Source: Circinella minor (lineage: Eukaryota; Mucoromycota; Mucoromycetes; Mucorales; Lichtheimiaceae). From it: a stretch of DNA of 23,155 nt. The position numbers were made by a program, and so were the translations under genes. Shown piece by piece: positions 9,388 through 20,239 of this stretch. The notes beneath the pieces were generated by a model. That model made no database searches. It saw nothing but the letters and a program-made list of their open reading frames with translations, and was not told the origin of the DNA. The DNA lies in contig JAEPRB010000357.1 in NCBI GenBank assembly GCA_016758965.1, positions 1 through 23,155 on the forward strand. The letters run 5' to 3'. Every line of letters begins with the position of its first letter. Position 1 is the stretch's first letter.

Positions 9388-11278
9388 CAGTTAAATTATT
9401 ACTATAATTCGAGTATATTTCTTTAATTAATATACATACTATATATATTACTCACTAAAACTAACAAAAGGGTATGCAGTTTACCTATTCATATTGAAAA
9501 ATAAAAAAGGAAGAAGATGTTACGAATGTAACTTGATCGGCTTTTATAGCTTATTCTTTTCCTTCCGACTTGTGTACAGTATCACAAACTATTACTTAAA
9601 AGTAATAGATTCTCACATATTTATTGCCATACATAATGTAAGGATTTACTGTTGATGGGTACATTAAAAAACTAATAATGAAAAAAACACTATCTTTTTT
9701 TAAAAATGTCATATGGCACACGTCAATCCTTCATCTCAGATAATTCAAATATAAACTAAATATAAAAACACTAAAATAATCTCACATCGGTTGCTATCTA
9801 AATACACAAATAATAATTCTACCACAATGACACCTTATAATAATATAATACAAACATAATAATCAAACATAATTTATTTATTCATAATCACATAATATAC
9901 AATTTATCATAATATAACATCATCTACAAATACAAGAAAATACACATCTAAAACATATATATAAAACTTACTTGTACTAGAAAATATCTTTTTATCTTTT
10001 TATCATCATATTATTTTTCATATAATAAAACAACTGAAAGATTCTCACAAGACTTATTCTGTTATCATTTTTATCTTACCTTATTTTCCTGTTAAATCAT
10101 ATTTATAAATACTTCAAAGAAAAAAAGAAAACTAGAGTGAAGAATACTATACTACTGTGGGCTTTATAATCATAAGGACTATTACGTAACCACAGATAGA
10201 ATCAAACGAGACAACACACTTTCTTTCCATTCTTTTATATGAGTATTCTGTTTGTAAATAGGCTAGAACCTTAGCACATTTAAATTTGTTTTTTGACAGA
10301 TTAAGAGTAAGATAAGACACACCACTTTTGACCATTACAAGAAACCTTTACTTATCAAACTTATCTGTAAATTATTTCTATTTTGCTTTAAGAGCGTTCT
10401 TGTATAAACATAGAATCGAAAACGGACCTAAGCAAAGGCATCAAGAGATTATAGATAGGATTCCCCCAAGAACCATAATTTAGAAACAGAACATGATGAG
10501 TTTATTAAGAAGGTACCCAAATGAAATGTGGATGAATTAGAAGAGCAGAAAGAAAGGGACAATAGAGTAGTATGCAGTACAACATATGAAAATATCGAAT
10601 ACCAATGATACCTAGGTATACGGTATACTGGTATTTTTTATATTTCGTGGCATCTCAATACAAGTATTATTATATATAGCAGTAAGGACATCGTTGCTAG
10701 TAACATTATATTTAAAAAGATAAAAGATACATTGTACTTTGTAAAAAAAACATGTGTCCTTTATGTCCACTTAATATTGACCAAATAATGCTTAAGAATG
10801 AGCTGCGTTATAAAAAAAAAGACTGGAAAGTATATTGCTTGCAAATGACAATTCTCGCTTAACATATCCAAGCTATAGCTGTTGTTATCAAACCAATGGA
10901 AGAAATTACACCAAATATATTTTATTACACTTTATTTGAATGATCTGTATCATTAATTTTTATTAAGTGTATATTGTACTGAAGAATTCATTTGATTGTC
11001 TTCTACTGCTGCTACCTACCTTCAAATACTTATATAATATCTATCGTGTCATAGAAAGATAAGATAACATGTCATACGATGGGATCATCACAGATATCAT
11101 TATAAACGAAATAAGCACAAGCATCATGTAAAAAAAATTAACTATTAGTCAGCACTTATTACTTCATCAAAGATATTAAATATTTATAGCCTTCAGAAGT
11201 ATAGTTGGAAAAAAAATGTGTACGCAATTATCTCTGTTAAATCTCGAGGTGATCTCTTGACGCCGGATCACTAGCAAT
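9388..11278. other. Long AT-rich gene-poor stretch
   Basis: Nearly 1.9 kb with no supported gene. One short minus-strand frame (10147-10335) has no recognisable composition and no partner exon. The only clear structure is a small nested palindrome at 10598-10635. The GC-richer patch near 11235-11275 leads into the ORF remnant that follows. Confidence 0.5.
10598..10635. repeat. Nested palindromes
   Basis: AATACCA (10598-10604) pairs with TGGTATT (10629-10635). Inside lies a perfect 12-base palindrome ATACCTAGGTAT (10608-10619) and a second GTATAC word. The function is unknown. Confidence 0.6.
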
Positions 11279-11530
11279 TTATCTGCTGCTTTTAGCTAGC
11301 TCTAGTTCCATATTGATAGCTGCTTGTTCGTTATCCGTTTCATCAACATTATTATTATTGTTGCTGCCATGATCAATAGTCATCTGACCGCTTAAACGAA
11401 GAATCCTACCATCCATTTTGTTTAAAAAGGTCGAACGATCAAAAACCACTCTTTCTATATCAACATTGATTTTCAACGCGTCAATTTTACCAAAAGTTTC
11501 AAAAAAATGGAGCGAAGTTGTTGGAGGTTT
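11279..11530 (-). CDS. ORF remnant or terminal exon, unknown
   Basis: The frame is open for 84 codons ending at 11279, with no upstream ATG. Only an internal ATG is present (in NKMDGRIL). The first half (FGKIDALKIN ... LNKMDGRILRLSGQM) has a helix or coiled-coil look and the second half is Asn- and acid-rich (NNNNNVDETDNEQ). It could be the last exon of a gene whose 5' exons are lost or unrecognised. I see no supporting splice partner, so confidence is low. Confidence 0.25.
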   Translation of the reverse strand, partial: KPPTTSLHFFETFGKIDALKINVDIERVVFDRSTFLNKMDGRILRLSGQMTIDHGSNNNNNVDETDNEQAAINMELELAKSSR

Positions 11531-11570
11531 TCAATGTGATTAAGGGTCATTTTATGAGAGTAATGTAATC

Positions 11571-11794
11571 GAAAGATAATAGGTTTTTTTTTTTTTAAAC
11601 TTCAAGAAAATGAATTTATTGGCGGCCACTGAATTATGAGACAACAGTGGTTGGATAGACAGAAACAAGACACAACAGAAAGATAATAGGAGTCGAGTTT
11701 TATTTCAAAGATGTTTTATTAGTAGCTCCGCGTGCGTAACATGGGAGACAAGGGTACAATGTACAGGGCAATAGGAGTATAACACTGTACCCTT
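11571..11794. repeat. Direct repeat and 9-base inverted repeat
   Basis: GAAAGATAATAGG occurs at 11571-11583 and 11678-11690. Just downstream, AAGGGTACA (11750-11758) pairs with TGTACCCTT (11786-11794) across a 27-base loop. These may be relics of a small insertion; no coding content accompanies them. Confidence 0.6.
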
Positions 11795-11829
11795 CTAAGT
11801 TTATTAGTATTATAATTTGAAGACCGCTG

Positions 11830-12063
11830 TTGCTTAAATATACTGCAACCGCAATTGTCTATGCTAGTAATCAAGATTTGATTGATGCCTGGATTAATGA
11901 GGTGTCATCAGCTGAGGTTTATTACATGGATCAACAAAATGTGATTGTTTCTAGTTCACATTTGGAATGTTTATATTATGGCATTATATCTGTACATACC
12001 TTTTTTATATATATAAAGTGCTGTCAATTTAATGTGGGCGTATATTACATCATTGATAGATAA
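11830..12063 (+). CDS. Weak ORF fragment, unknown
   Basis: The frame opens with TTG and lacks an early ATG. Its first ~47 codons (TATAIVYASNQDLIDAWINEVSS and following) have ordinary protein-like composition; the rest becomes Phe/Tyr/Ile-rich as in random AT-rich DNA. It could be a fragment of a decayed gene. No domain was recognised and no splice partner found. Confidence 0.2.
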   Translation: MLKYTATAIVYASNQDLIDAWINEVSSAEVYYMDQQNVIVSSSHLECLYYGIISVHTFFIYIKCCQFNVGVYYIIDR

Positions 12064-12802
12064 TGAATGGAATAATATAGAATAACACTTTTTATTATTA
12101 TTTATATAACTACTCGTGCAATTAGAAAAGATTATTGTATAATGCTTACTATCATATTTTTGTTAGAATATATCCATGTTACATTTTTATTGACTTACAT
12201 GGTATTTTATATATCATTAACTAATATAAAGATTTTGTAATATAATTTGGGTCCAACTATTTATTATCATATATTTATTATACTTACCGTGTGATGTCAT
12301 TAATTACTATCAATATATACAATGAGTCTGGATATATGTAGCGCATATATAAGTAGCTACTATGCTCTACCTACCGAGTACAGTACTACTCATATATATT
12401 GTAACAAGGCTCTTCCTATCAAATACCAATATACCAGATTATTAACGTGTTCCTTCTGTAAAACATAATCACGGAAGTCAAGAGCACCATTTATACAAGT
12501 AATATATAAGTTTGAACCTATAAGGAAGCATATTATGAGATAAAATAATTCATTCCTGTTTTGTAATTATTGTAACTTACCAAATAGTTTTACCTGTATA
12601 AATATATATTCCTAGAGCATATACTTATGTAATTTGTGATATAAATAATTAGTATATGGTAAACATACTAAGATAAATATATTAATAATACAGGGAGAGA
12701 TAAAAGATAAACAATAATTATAATAAATAGAAGTTAGTTAAATAAAGAAAAACATAATATATAAGATGAAAAAGAAGAAGTAGAAAAGGGTGGTAATATC
12801 AA
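12064..12802. other. AT-rich intergenic DNA downstream of the KDZ gene
   Basis: No coding region seen. A small palindrome (GAGTA ... TACTC with AGTACAGTACT inside) lies near 12376-12391. The KDZ element's terminal repeat could be in here but was not identified. Confidence 0.45.
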
Positions 12803-15800
12803 TTATTCAGATTGAGTAGTAGTAAGGTCAGTAAAATCATCGTCGCTATCAATTTCTATATTATTATTCATATTCTCATCACCAATAATGTCTGCAATAC
12901 CGTCTTCAATATTGTCATTATCTTCTTCCGTCGAATTTTGTAATTCAGAATCAGTGAGGAAGTTACTCAACATCTGAAACTGAGTATACCACCATTCTTC
13001 AGCGTCATCCAGCTTTCTGTTTAGTAATAAAACCTCGCCTTCTTCTTGAAAAGATTTCGTTTGTTTTTCATTTAGCATGTTAAGTGCAGATTTCAATAAA
13101 TGAACTGCCTTAGCACCGAAATCAAGTACCGATTTTGCTTCATTCTAAGTATAAAAATAATAACAACAGAGTATGTATATTATACGTCGTATTATGTTTA
13201 GTTACATACGTACTTTAGCTATATACTATATATATTCAATAACAATATATTGCTTACTACCTTAAGAATTGTCAGCTCTTCATCGGCTCGTTGGTAATTA
13301 TGATATTGCTCAAAAGGATATATTTCATGATGAAAAACATTACATTCCATGCGGAATGCACTGTTTTCCGCCAATATATCAGCAACCTTCAAGTGCTCTG
13401 TAGCTAAATAAAATATTTTTTTATATTGAAACAAATAAATAAGCCGTTATTAATCAACGATAACCATTATAAGTTTTCTTGGTTTGATCTGCGATCCTAA
13501 TTATTTTATGTGTTATAAAGGTTTATACCTTCACCACGGATATCGTTATAAAGTTTCAATTCCCTTTCTACTCTTGCACGTGCAGTTTTTAGCTGTTTAC
13601 TATATTGCTCAGCTCGTTGTATACCTAAATGGATAATAGAAAAAAATTAATACTTTTATAGTTACAATATCAAAAGATAAATTATGTGGTCTTGTATAAT
13701 ATGCCAATTTTTTGAACATGCAAAATCTCAAGAGTCCAGTCATATTTTGCAACGGCCTGTCTAAGCTTCTCCTTTGCTTGATTATAAATACCGAGTTGAG
13801 GGATAGGATGGGACCTTTTCTCCTCTTTGAACTCTTTCCATAGTTCTCCTAAGCGATCCATATTATAATGCTCGAGTTTCTTGCTTGCTTCTTCTTTAAT
13901 GATAGCGGCACGAGCATATTTTGCCTTTAAAGTTTTTCCTACATATAAGAACAAATATAAAATATACGAATAAAGACGTATTATATATATAAATATATTT
14001 TAAATATTATATAGCTGATAAAAAATATACCTATATTTGCGACTTTTTCATTTTTAAACGTATTAAATGCACAAGTCAAAGTAAGTTTACGGTGATTAGG
14101 ACCTGCATATTTAGTTTGTGGAACGAATGGGTTAGTATAGGACCATAAACGCTCTAACCATTCCCCATTAGTCATTCCATAATTTGGAAGAAGCCGGGGG
14201 TGGAAATCTATCTGACATTGAGGCACATGATTATAAGCATGCCAGACAGAAACTGCCATTGGTATATCCTTCAACTCTGGAAGTGTCTACACGATAGGTA
14301 CATTAATTGTTAACTTATTACATAGCAATTTATTTTACAAGTAGTTGAAGTAGTTTACCTGTTGTACCGAAGGCTTCAACTTGTATGAGACGTCATATAA
14401 GACTCCAATATTTGTACCATATCGTTCTTTAATTCGGTTTAAAATGCTAATGGGATAATCAAAACTTTGATTCAAAGTATCAGTGGTGCAGTATATAAGA
14501 TAATAAAGTATAATAGTTACTGTTGTTGGACATAAACTTACGTTTCTCCAGTAGTCATACTGATAAAAAATAACGGAAACCCGTGCCGAGAACAAGTTGA
14601 TCCGAAAACACCAGTCTCGTCCAATCCTCCTTTGATCTTTTTCTGTTGGCCGCTCAAAGCTTTAAAGGACGCACACGATTGTGTGGCTCGCTATATATAT
14701 ATATATATATATGTATATTCATAAATTCAAACGTCAAACTTAGGTTGAAGATTGGATAATATAAAGCAAAGCTTGATAAAAACATACCGAGTTTGTTTTT
14801 GTTTTTGATTTAATGGGCGTTGCAACCCAATAGTTTCTCAAATTATGATAATCCGGATTTAAAAGAGTATGACCAGAGTCATCTGGAACGTTTTTCAACC
14901 TGCGTAAGGAGAAATTGCCATCGAGAGCAACAAGTAATGGAGATGAATTTTCATCATGAGTCTATAAAAAATATATGCTTAGAATACAATCAAAATATTT
15001 GTATGAAACTGTAATAATAAACACGTACCTCAAACATGCACGCAGGACAAATGTCACTGGGAATGAGATCATAACTTTGTTCAAGGTGGTGCTCAATAAC
15101 CAATTTCATTTTTGAATATATTGGGAGAACTCTATTCAATTGTGTTTTAAATAATTTGGGAACCTGTAGCATGAAAAAAGACTTTTATTGCTTAGAAAAC
15201 CTCCAAAGAATCTTTTTTTTATTGAGCTATTTATTACCGTGTGGGGGAATTCATTTTGAACAAGTTTGGCTATATTTGTTATTGCTTGACGCTGGATATA
15301 CTGCTGACAAAAATAAGTATCCATTACATCAATATGGATTGCTACTTCTGGCAGCTTTGGCGAACAAGGAAACATATGCAATTCCATAAGAACAATTGGC
15401 GGTGAAAAATTTTCACATATATTACATGACAAAACGGATATGTCGCGTTTGATGCCTTATGTAGAATTTTAGTATCTATCTTCTCTAATTTTTACGTTAT
15501 AAGTGCATATATTATTATCTTCACTAACCACATTTAAATACACAGATAACTTTGTTAATATCCATGATGTCACAACTGCATTTTCGTGTCCCTATAAGAT
15601 CTAATTTAGTTGTATCAACTGAATATAGACCAAGACCACGAAGATAAGCTTTCCAAAGATCAGGGAAAAGTTTCGCCTAATCATCGTTGCTACTACTCTT
15701 TGAACGAGGGACATGATATTGTTGGGATGAAGGAAGAGAATAGTGATTGTTAGGAGGGAAAGAATTGTTATTGCTTGATGCGCCATGTGGCTCATCTGTA

Positions 15801-15988
15801 ATGGGTTCGTAATCAACGTAATCATCAAAAAAATCATAACCACTCTCTTCATTATACGAAGTAGAGGAAATGACTCTTTCATTTGAAAGTGGTGACGCTG
15901 ATGTTGATGATGCTGATGTTGATGAAGTTGCATCTTGTCTCAAGGCAGCATGAAATTGTCATAATGGTGATCCTGATGAAGCTTTCAT
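12803..15988 (-). pseudogene. KDZ (Kyakuja-Dileera-Zisupton) transposase, 11 exons, in-frame stops in exon 1
   Basis: Exons (minus): 15988-15529, 15455-15238, 15163-15029, 14961-14788, 14690-14542, 14464-14359, 14286-14031, 13938-13705, 13624-13529, 13403-13261, 13144-12803; 771 codons in register. Hallmarks in order: Cys cluster (KCSCD 136-140, KCG, SCNIC 163-167, then FPCSP), CPAC (265-268), LDGNFSLR (Asp285), DETGVFGSTCSRHG (from Asp353), MTTGE, LYDV (Asp403), and the family signature NGEWLERLWSY (454-464) after H434 and C438. A helical region and an acidic tail follow. This order and the ERLWSY box identify KDZ. TGA interrupts codon 10 (15961-15959) and TAG codon 104 (15679-15677). A separate basic frame starting at ATG 16083 may be the true N-terminus, shifted at an A-run. 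A 36-base intron ending at the TAG is a weaker alternative for the second stop. Intron 8 has a GC donor. Probably a recently disabled transposase. Confidence 0.82.
14691..14711. repeat. TA microsatellite inside a KDZ intron
   Basis: An uninterrupted run of about ten TA units abuts the splice acceptor of the 97-base intron (14691-14787) before exon 5. On the coding strand the run reads into the acceptor TATAG. Confidence 0.85.
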
Positions 15989-16080
15989 TTTTTCGTTTTA
16001 ATTACTTTACGGCTTCTTTTGCCGGTAAGGACAGTGATACTAGATCTTGGAACATGTTTTGCGATCGAGCGCTTTCCTTT

Positions 16081-16276
16081 CATTTTAATTTGCGTAAAAG
16101 TTGAATAAGCAGAATGCACTTTTTATTATTATTATTATTAAAAGGAGTACTAAAAACTGTACAACAATGGCTTGTATTGCCTAAAACGAACATTTCTTGT
16201 GAATTCTTGTGAATTCCTGTGTTCCTAAAGCTTGTTTTTAAAAGTTTTTATCTATTTTGAGAACCTGTCGCGGAGC
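16081..16276. other. Spacer between two same-strand transposase genes
   Basis: Contains an ATT microsatellite (about 16122-16139) and the phrase CTTGTGAATTCCTGTG with a second TTGTGAATT copy just before it (about 16196-16222). These resemble the CTGTGAATCCCTGTG words of element A and may mark the end of the element B transposon. The partner repeat on the far side was not found. Confidence 0.4.
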
Positions 16277-18757
16277 TTAGTTAGGTGCTTCAAACGATCG
16301 AACAAAATCGCGAGCACCAGTCTTTTGTAAAAATCTTTTCATAAATGTTGCCTCGAATGAATCTTTTTGGTTGGTGTCGATCTCCTTTAGATATCCATTG
16401 TATCTCTCAAACGAAAAGAGCCAGTAAGCATACAATGGTCCAAAATCCTCAATCATGACATCCAAATGCATATGAAGGTGCATATTCGGTGTGATTTCTT
16501 CTGCTCCATATAAACTTTCTACACCAGTACAGAATTGGTGGATTAAAGTGGCAGCTTCTTGAATCTCATCTATTGTAATAGACGGCTTAACCATTAATCG
16601 ACATGCATCAACAAACTTCAGCCAGTTCTCCAAGTATCTTCGTTCAAGGTGACCATGAAGCACAACAGGCGAGTATACAATGCACCATGATTTCCAATCA
16701 TCAGCAGTCATGTAAGAAAAACCTTGTCCACTTACAATTTTCCGCTTCAAGGAAACATAATCAGGAGGGAGAAGAATACCATCTGTGAGTACTTGCATGT
16801 GTTGTAAGTCGGTATCCGTAATAAAACCTCTACTGAGCCAGACTTTGGTCATTCTTTTTGCTGTCCCAAGGAACAAATTATGCATTGGGTCGACGATAGT
16901 ACAACGGACAGGATCAAAATATTGAAGTCTATGGAGCTCGGACCATCTTATACCATTTTGCCGCTCACGTTCCCGTCGTTCAGCCATTGTTTCAGCATGT
17001 CGCCATTGTTCAGCATGCTCCCGATTATCCTCCATTGTACGTGATATCCAGTTATCAATGTCAAACCCAGAGTAATCGAGGTTCGTTGTACCAGGGAAAA
17101 CAGAAAACTGGCGATGGCATTTGTGGCAACCACAGCGACTTGCGTGCGAGGTAAAACCACTTACTTTCCGAGCAGCAGGTATGTCACAAGCAACATTCAA
17201 CAAAGCCAATCGAACGCGAACCCCATCTGGATGTTCCGCTGTAACAATTCTTTTACCATTATACCATCCCAACAACTCATCAACCATAGGTCGAAGGTAA
17301 TGATTTATATCGGAAGTACTTGCTTCTCGAGGACCAGGCATCACACCAACAAGGATGACATTTTCAGTTTTAAAACGTTCAGATCGTGGGAGGTTATTGA
17401 CAGTCAGATAGATAGCACCACACGAGTATGTCGAATTTTCGAATGGACCAAACCAATCAACATTTAAAGTCAATAATAACTGTTGCAACTCTGCAACAAA
17501 TTGATGGCCATCGCGATCAGCAAATTCTCTCCACATGTCACCATCAAAAACATCATAAAATGTATCAGCAACACGACTGCGACTTCGCCATTCCTCTATC
17601 TTTGCTTCAAAACTTGGCCGCATGAATAACCTCGTTATACTAGAAGATAAAGGCTGGTACGAATATTCCTTTACGGGTTTCCAGTGATTACCAATTGTTC
17701 TGAACAGCACATTTTGACATGAGTTAGGATAACGGATATCGTCGTTGGTGCACGTCCTTGGACAGTTTGGATCGGCGAGGAGAAATAAGCTGTGACATCG
17801 TGGACAAGAAACATATTTACGTAATGAATCTGTTAAAGTAGAGAAGCCAGTAATACGACGCAAAGTTGCAAGTGAAGTGGGAATGCTGGCCGTTGGGTAT
17901 ATATCTTGAAGAAGAACAATACAAAAGTTGATGATGATACTTGACAAGTGCTCGGAAACAAAATGAAGTTGGAATAGCACAAGGAAGATCACAACGAGAA
18001 TTAGTGGGTGCTGATATGTGTATATTTCTGGTGTAGTTGCCGGTAGAGGATCAAGGTAAGTGCCTTTTTTAGTTATAGTTGTAAATATTATTCGGTTAGA
18101 ATTTTACAATTTGATACAATAAAATTGCTATGTGTAAACCAACCTTGGTCATGATTTGCTACATCGTTTTCAATGTCTCCATCATTACCGAATTCGAGAT
18201 CTTCGGCATTTATGACTTCATTGTCATTCAGCTCTCCATTGACAAACTCATCGTCGTCAACTGCAAATACCTCGTCTTCATTATTAAAAGGAACGAGGCG
18301 ATGGCTTGAAACTGCATCTATAGTATGAAAAATAGTTAAATAACTTTTGTACACGACTGCTACAACTAAAATATTAACCCATACCAGGAGAAGGAGCAGG
18401 AGCAGGAGCATCATCGATTATAAAATCGCCTATATCTATATCCATATTGGCATCTGGAGATAAGGATATAGGTGATCCAGTTTCACTTTGGGTATTAGCT
18501 TCAATATTAGCTACGATGGCAGATACTATATGTATATATATATATAGATAAGTTATAAATTATTAACTAACACTCAAAAGAATATAGAATATATTAAAGC
18601 TACCATTATGTGAGAATCTATTAAATGTATATTCTCTTAAGGACCGGTCTTCATGATATTCTCGCACTCGTGCTGTCACCATTTGAAAACCATTATTGGT
18701 CAAACCACACTGCCGGCAAAAACATGCAACTAAACGGTCATTGCGATTGTCCTCCAT
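16277..18757 (-). CDS. Second Tnp2-family transposase (element B), 4 exons, 751 aa, open
   Basis: Exons (minus): 18757-18604, 18525-18385, 18317-18144, 18063-16277. Introns are 67-80 bases, GT-AG, all in phase 1, and the joined frame has no stop. ATG at 18757 begins a Cys-rich head (CFCRQCG). Residues about 50-155 are acidic and Pro/Ala-rich. The long last exon holds the core: a Leu-rich hydrophobic segment 172-210 (probably a buried helix), CPRCH (243-247), VDWFGPF (Asp359), VNNLPRSERF, NVILVGVMPGPRE, CDIPAARKVSGF (Asp450), the zinc-binding-like CGCHKC (467-472), VDPMHNLFLGT (Asp548) and FSFERYNGYLK (Glu709). This is the classic fungal Tnp2 DDE order. The protein ends about 40 residues after the catalytic Glu, so the C-terminus is much shorter than in element A (about 260 residues after its Glu). 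The last exon is visibly richer in G+C than neighbouring DNA, suggesting a more recent arrival or different constraint. Confidence 0.88.
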
Positions 18758-19708
18758 TCAGTCAAAAAAAAAGAAAGACAAGGAATTAAAAAATGGTAAT
18801 GGTACTGATTCTCTCTTTTTATTTTGAATTTATACCATGCTCTTTTATATTACTTATAGCTCCTTATCCAATATTCCCTTTTGCTTTATATTGCATGCTT
18901 TAATATCATTAAAATATTAAATTAACTTGCTTTCTGAGTTTCCCTTTTCTTTATATCTTTAATTACCCAAAGTTGCATAATTTTCAATGGTTTATGGTAA
19001 TACAATTAATTATCTAATAACAAATCATCTATTGTTTATAATAAAATTCAAAGATAAAAAAAAATCCCTCCCCCCTTCATTGAGTATATACAAGATTATT
19101 ATATCATAATAGAAAATATGTAACAGATAATTATTTGTTTATAATAAAATGCAAAGAATAAAAAAATCAAAATAAATAAGTCCCCCCTTTCATTGAGAGT
19201 ATTACACGATCTTTATATCATAAAAATAATATGTAACAAATAATTATTTGCTTATACATAATAAAATGCAAAGGAAAAAAATTCGAGTGCATACACAATT
19301 CTCATATTATACAAAAAAAAGTCAGGGGACTATCTATAAGCAATAAAAAAAAGGGGGATATATAAGTGTTATATTATCGATACAATAATTTTTGTGCATT
19401 AGTTTTTTTTTCACTTGCATGTTATAAAGTTTATTAAATATAAAAGGAAATCATCAAATACAAATACTATATATGGTTTCTGAATATACTTCAACGCGCG
19501 TATTTATTTATTCAATGATCCCAACATCATATTAGACAATTATTACACTGTCTTGCAACCGCGTAATAATCCATTTTTCGCGCAGTGCATATAGTTTAAT
19601 ATACGATTCTATTTATGAGTTAAATTCCTACTTTCTATCGTGTTTACTATTATGTAACATATTTTATTACAGTATATTATTTCTAATTTTTTTTCTTTCA
19701 TGCTTTAG
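18758..19708. other. AT-rich spacer with degenerate ~105-115-base repeats
   Basis: No coding region is visible before the MULE-like exon at 19709. The core transposase and SWIM parts expected upstream of that exon are absent, which indicates truncation. A degenerate tandem repeat at 19032-19275 occupies the middle. Confidence 0.5.
19032..19275. repeat. Degenerate tandem repeat, 2-3 copies
   Basis: TTTATAATAAAATGCAAAG or a near variant begins near 19034 and 19137, with a third, more divergent copy from 19248. CCCCCTTTCATTGAG (or similar) occurs near 19070 and 19183, and ATGTAACARATAATTATTTG near 19118 and 19231. Spacing is about 103-115 bases with indels. No coding potential. Confidence 0.65.
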
Positions 19709-20196
19709 TTGCAAAGATTGGAGAAAAAATTTCAACAGAGAAAGTTGACAGAGAAAGATCCTTTGTTTCCAATAAATTAGATGAATTAGACAAGAAATTG
19801 CTAGTTCATTTAGAAAATGTACAAAGTGAATTCATTTCTCTTAAATCGGTTCAAAAAAAACAAAATATAATTGATAACTTTAACAAGTTGTTTAATAAAG
19901 AAAACTGCCTCGATATTCCCAGACTCAACAAAATAATTGCTCCATCAGTTGTAATTGGGTTGAAGGGTAGAAGCAAGAATACCAAGAGAGATAAAATTGG
20001 ATTGGAAATTGTTGAAGATCAAATAAATAAAGAAACAAAGAAACAAAAAAAAGATAGTTCGCTACAGTAAGTTAGATATTGGATTGAGGATTTGCATTTG
20101 TTCCTAGTAGCATACTATTAATAATTTCTACTTTATTATAGATCCCAAAATATATCTTCACAGCATTCAGTACTTTCATCATCATCATCTCAATAG
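19709..20196 (+). pseudogene. C-terminal tail of a Mutator-like (MULE) transposase, truncated
   Basis: Exons 19709-20066 and 20142-20196 (75-base GT-AG intron) join in frame to TAG at 20194. The first exon is preceded by an acceptor-like CTTTAG but no upstream coding exon is visible, so the 5' part is missing. The product starts with a charged helical segment (about 70 aa) and then has IPRLNKIIAPSVVIGLKGRS followed by KNTKRDK. This Pro/Val motif leading into KGR(S/P)-x-x-TKR is what I associate with the region after the SWIM zinc finger in MULE/FAR1-like transposases. A Lys-rich stretch and a Ser/Gln tail (SSSSSQ) follow. No DDE or SWIM residues remain. Assignment rests on a short motif plus the adjacent OTU gene, so it is tentative. 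Confidence 0.5.
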
Positions 20197-20239
20197 TAAA
20201 AAAACAACTACCACCAAAATAACATGTTTCTCAGAAGAT

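Noticed and set aside
10147..10335. 62-codon minus-strand ORF
   Set aside because: Short, isolated, with no recognisable composition or partner exon.
14820..15389. Plus-strand ORFs within the KDZ region
   Set aside because: Antisense to KDZ exons encoding the LDGNFSLR and CPAC motifs on the minus strand.
16603..17625. Plus-strand and alternative minus-frame ORFs over element B
   Set aside because: Shadows of the long Tnp2 exon in other frames.
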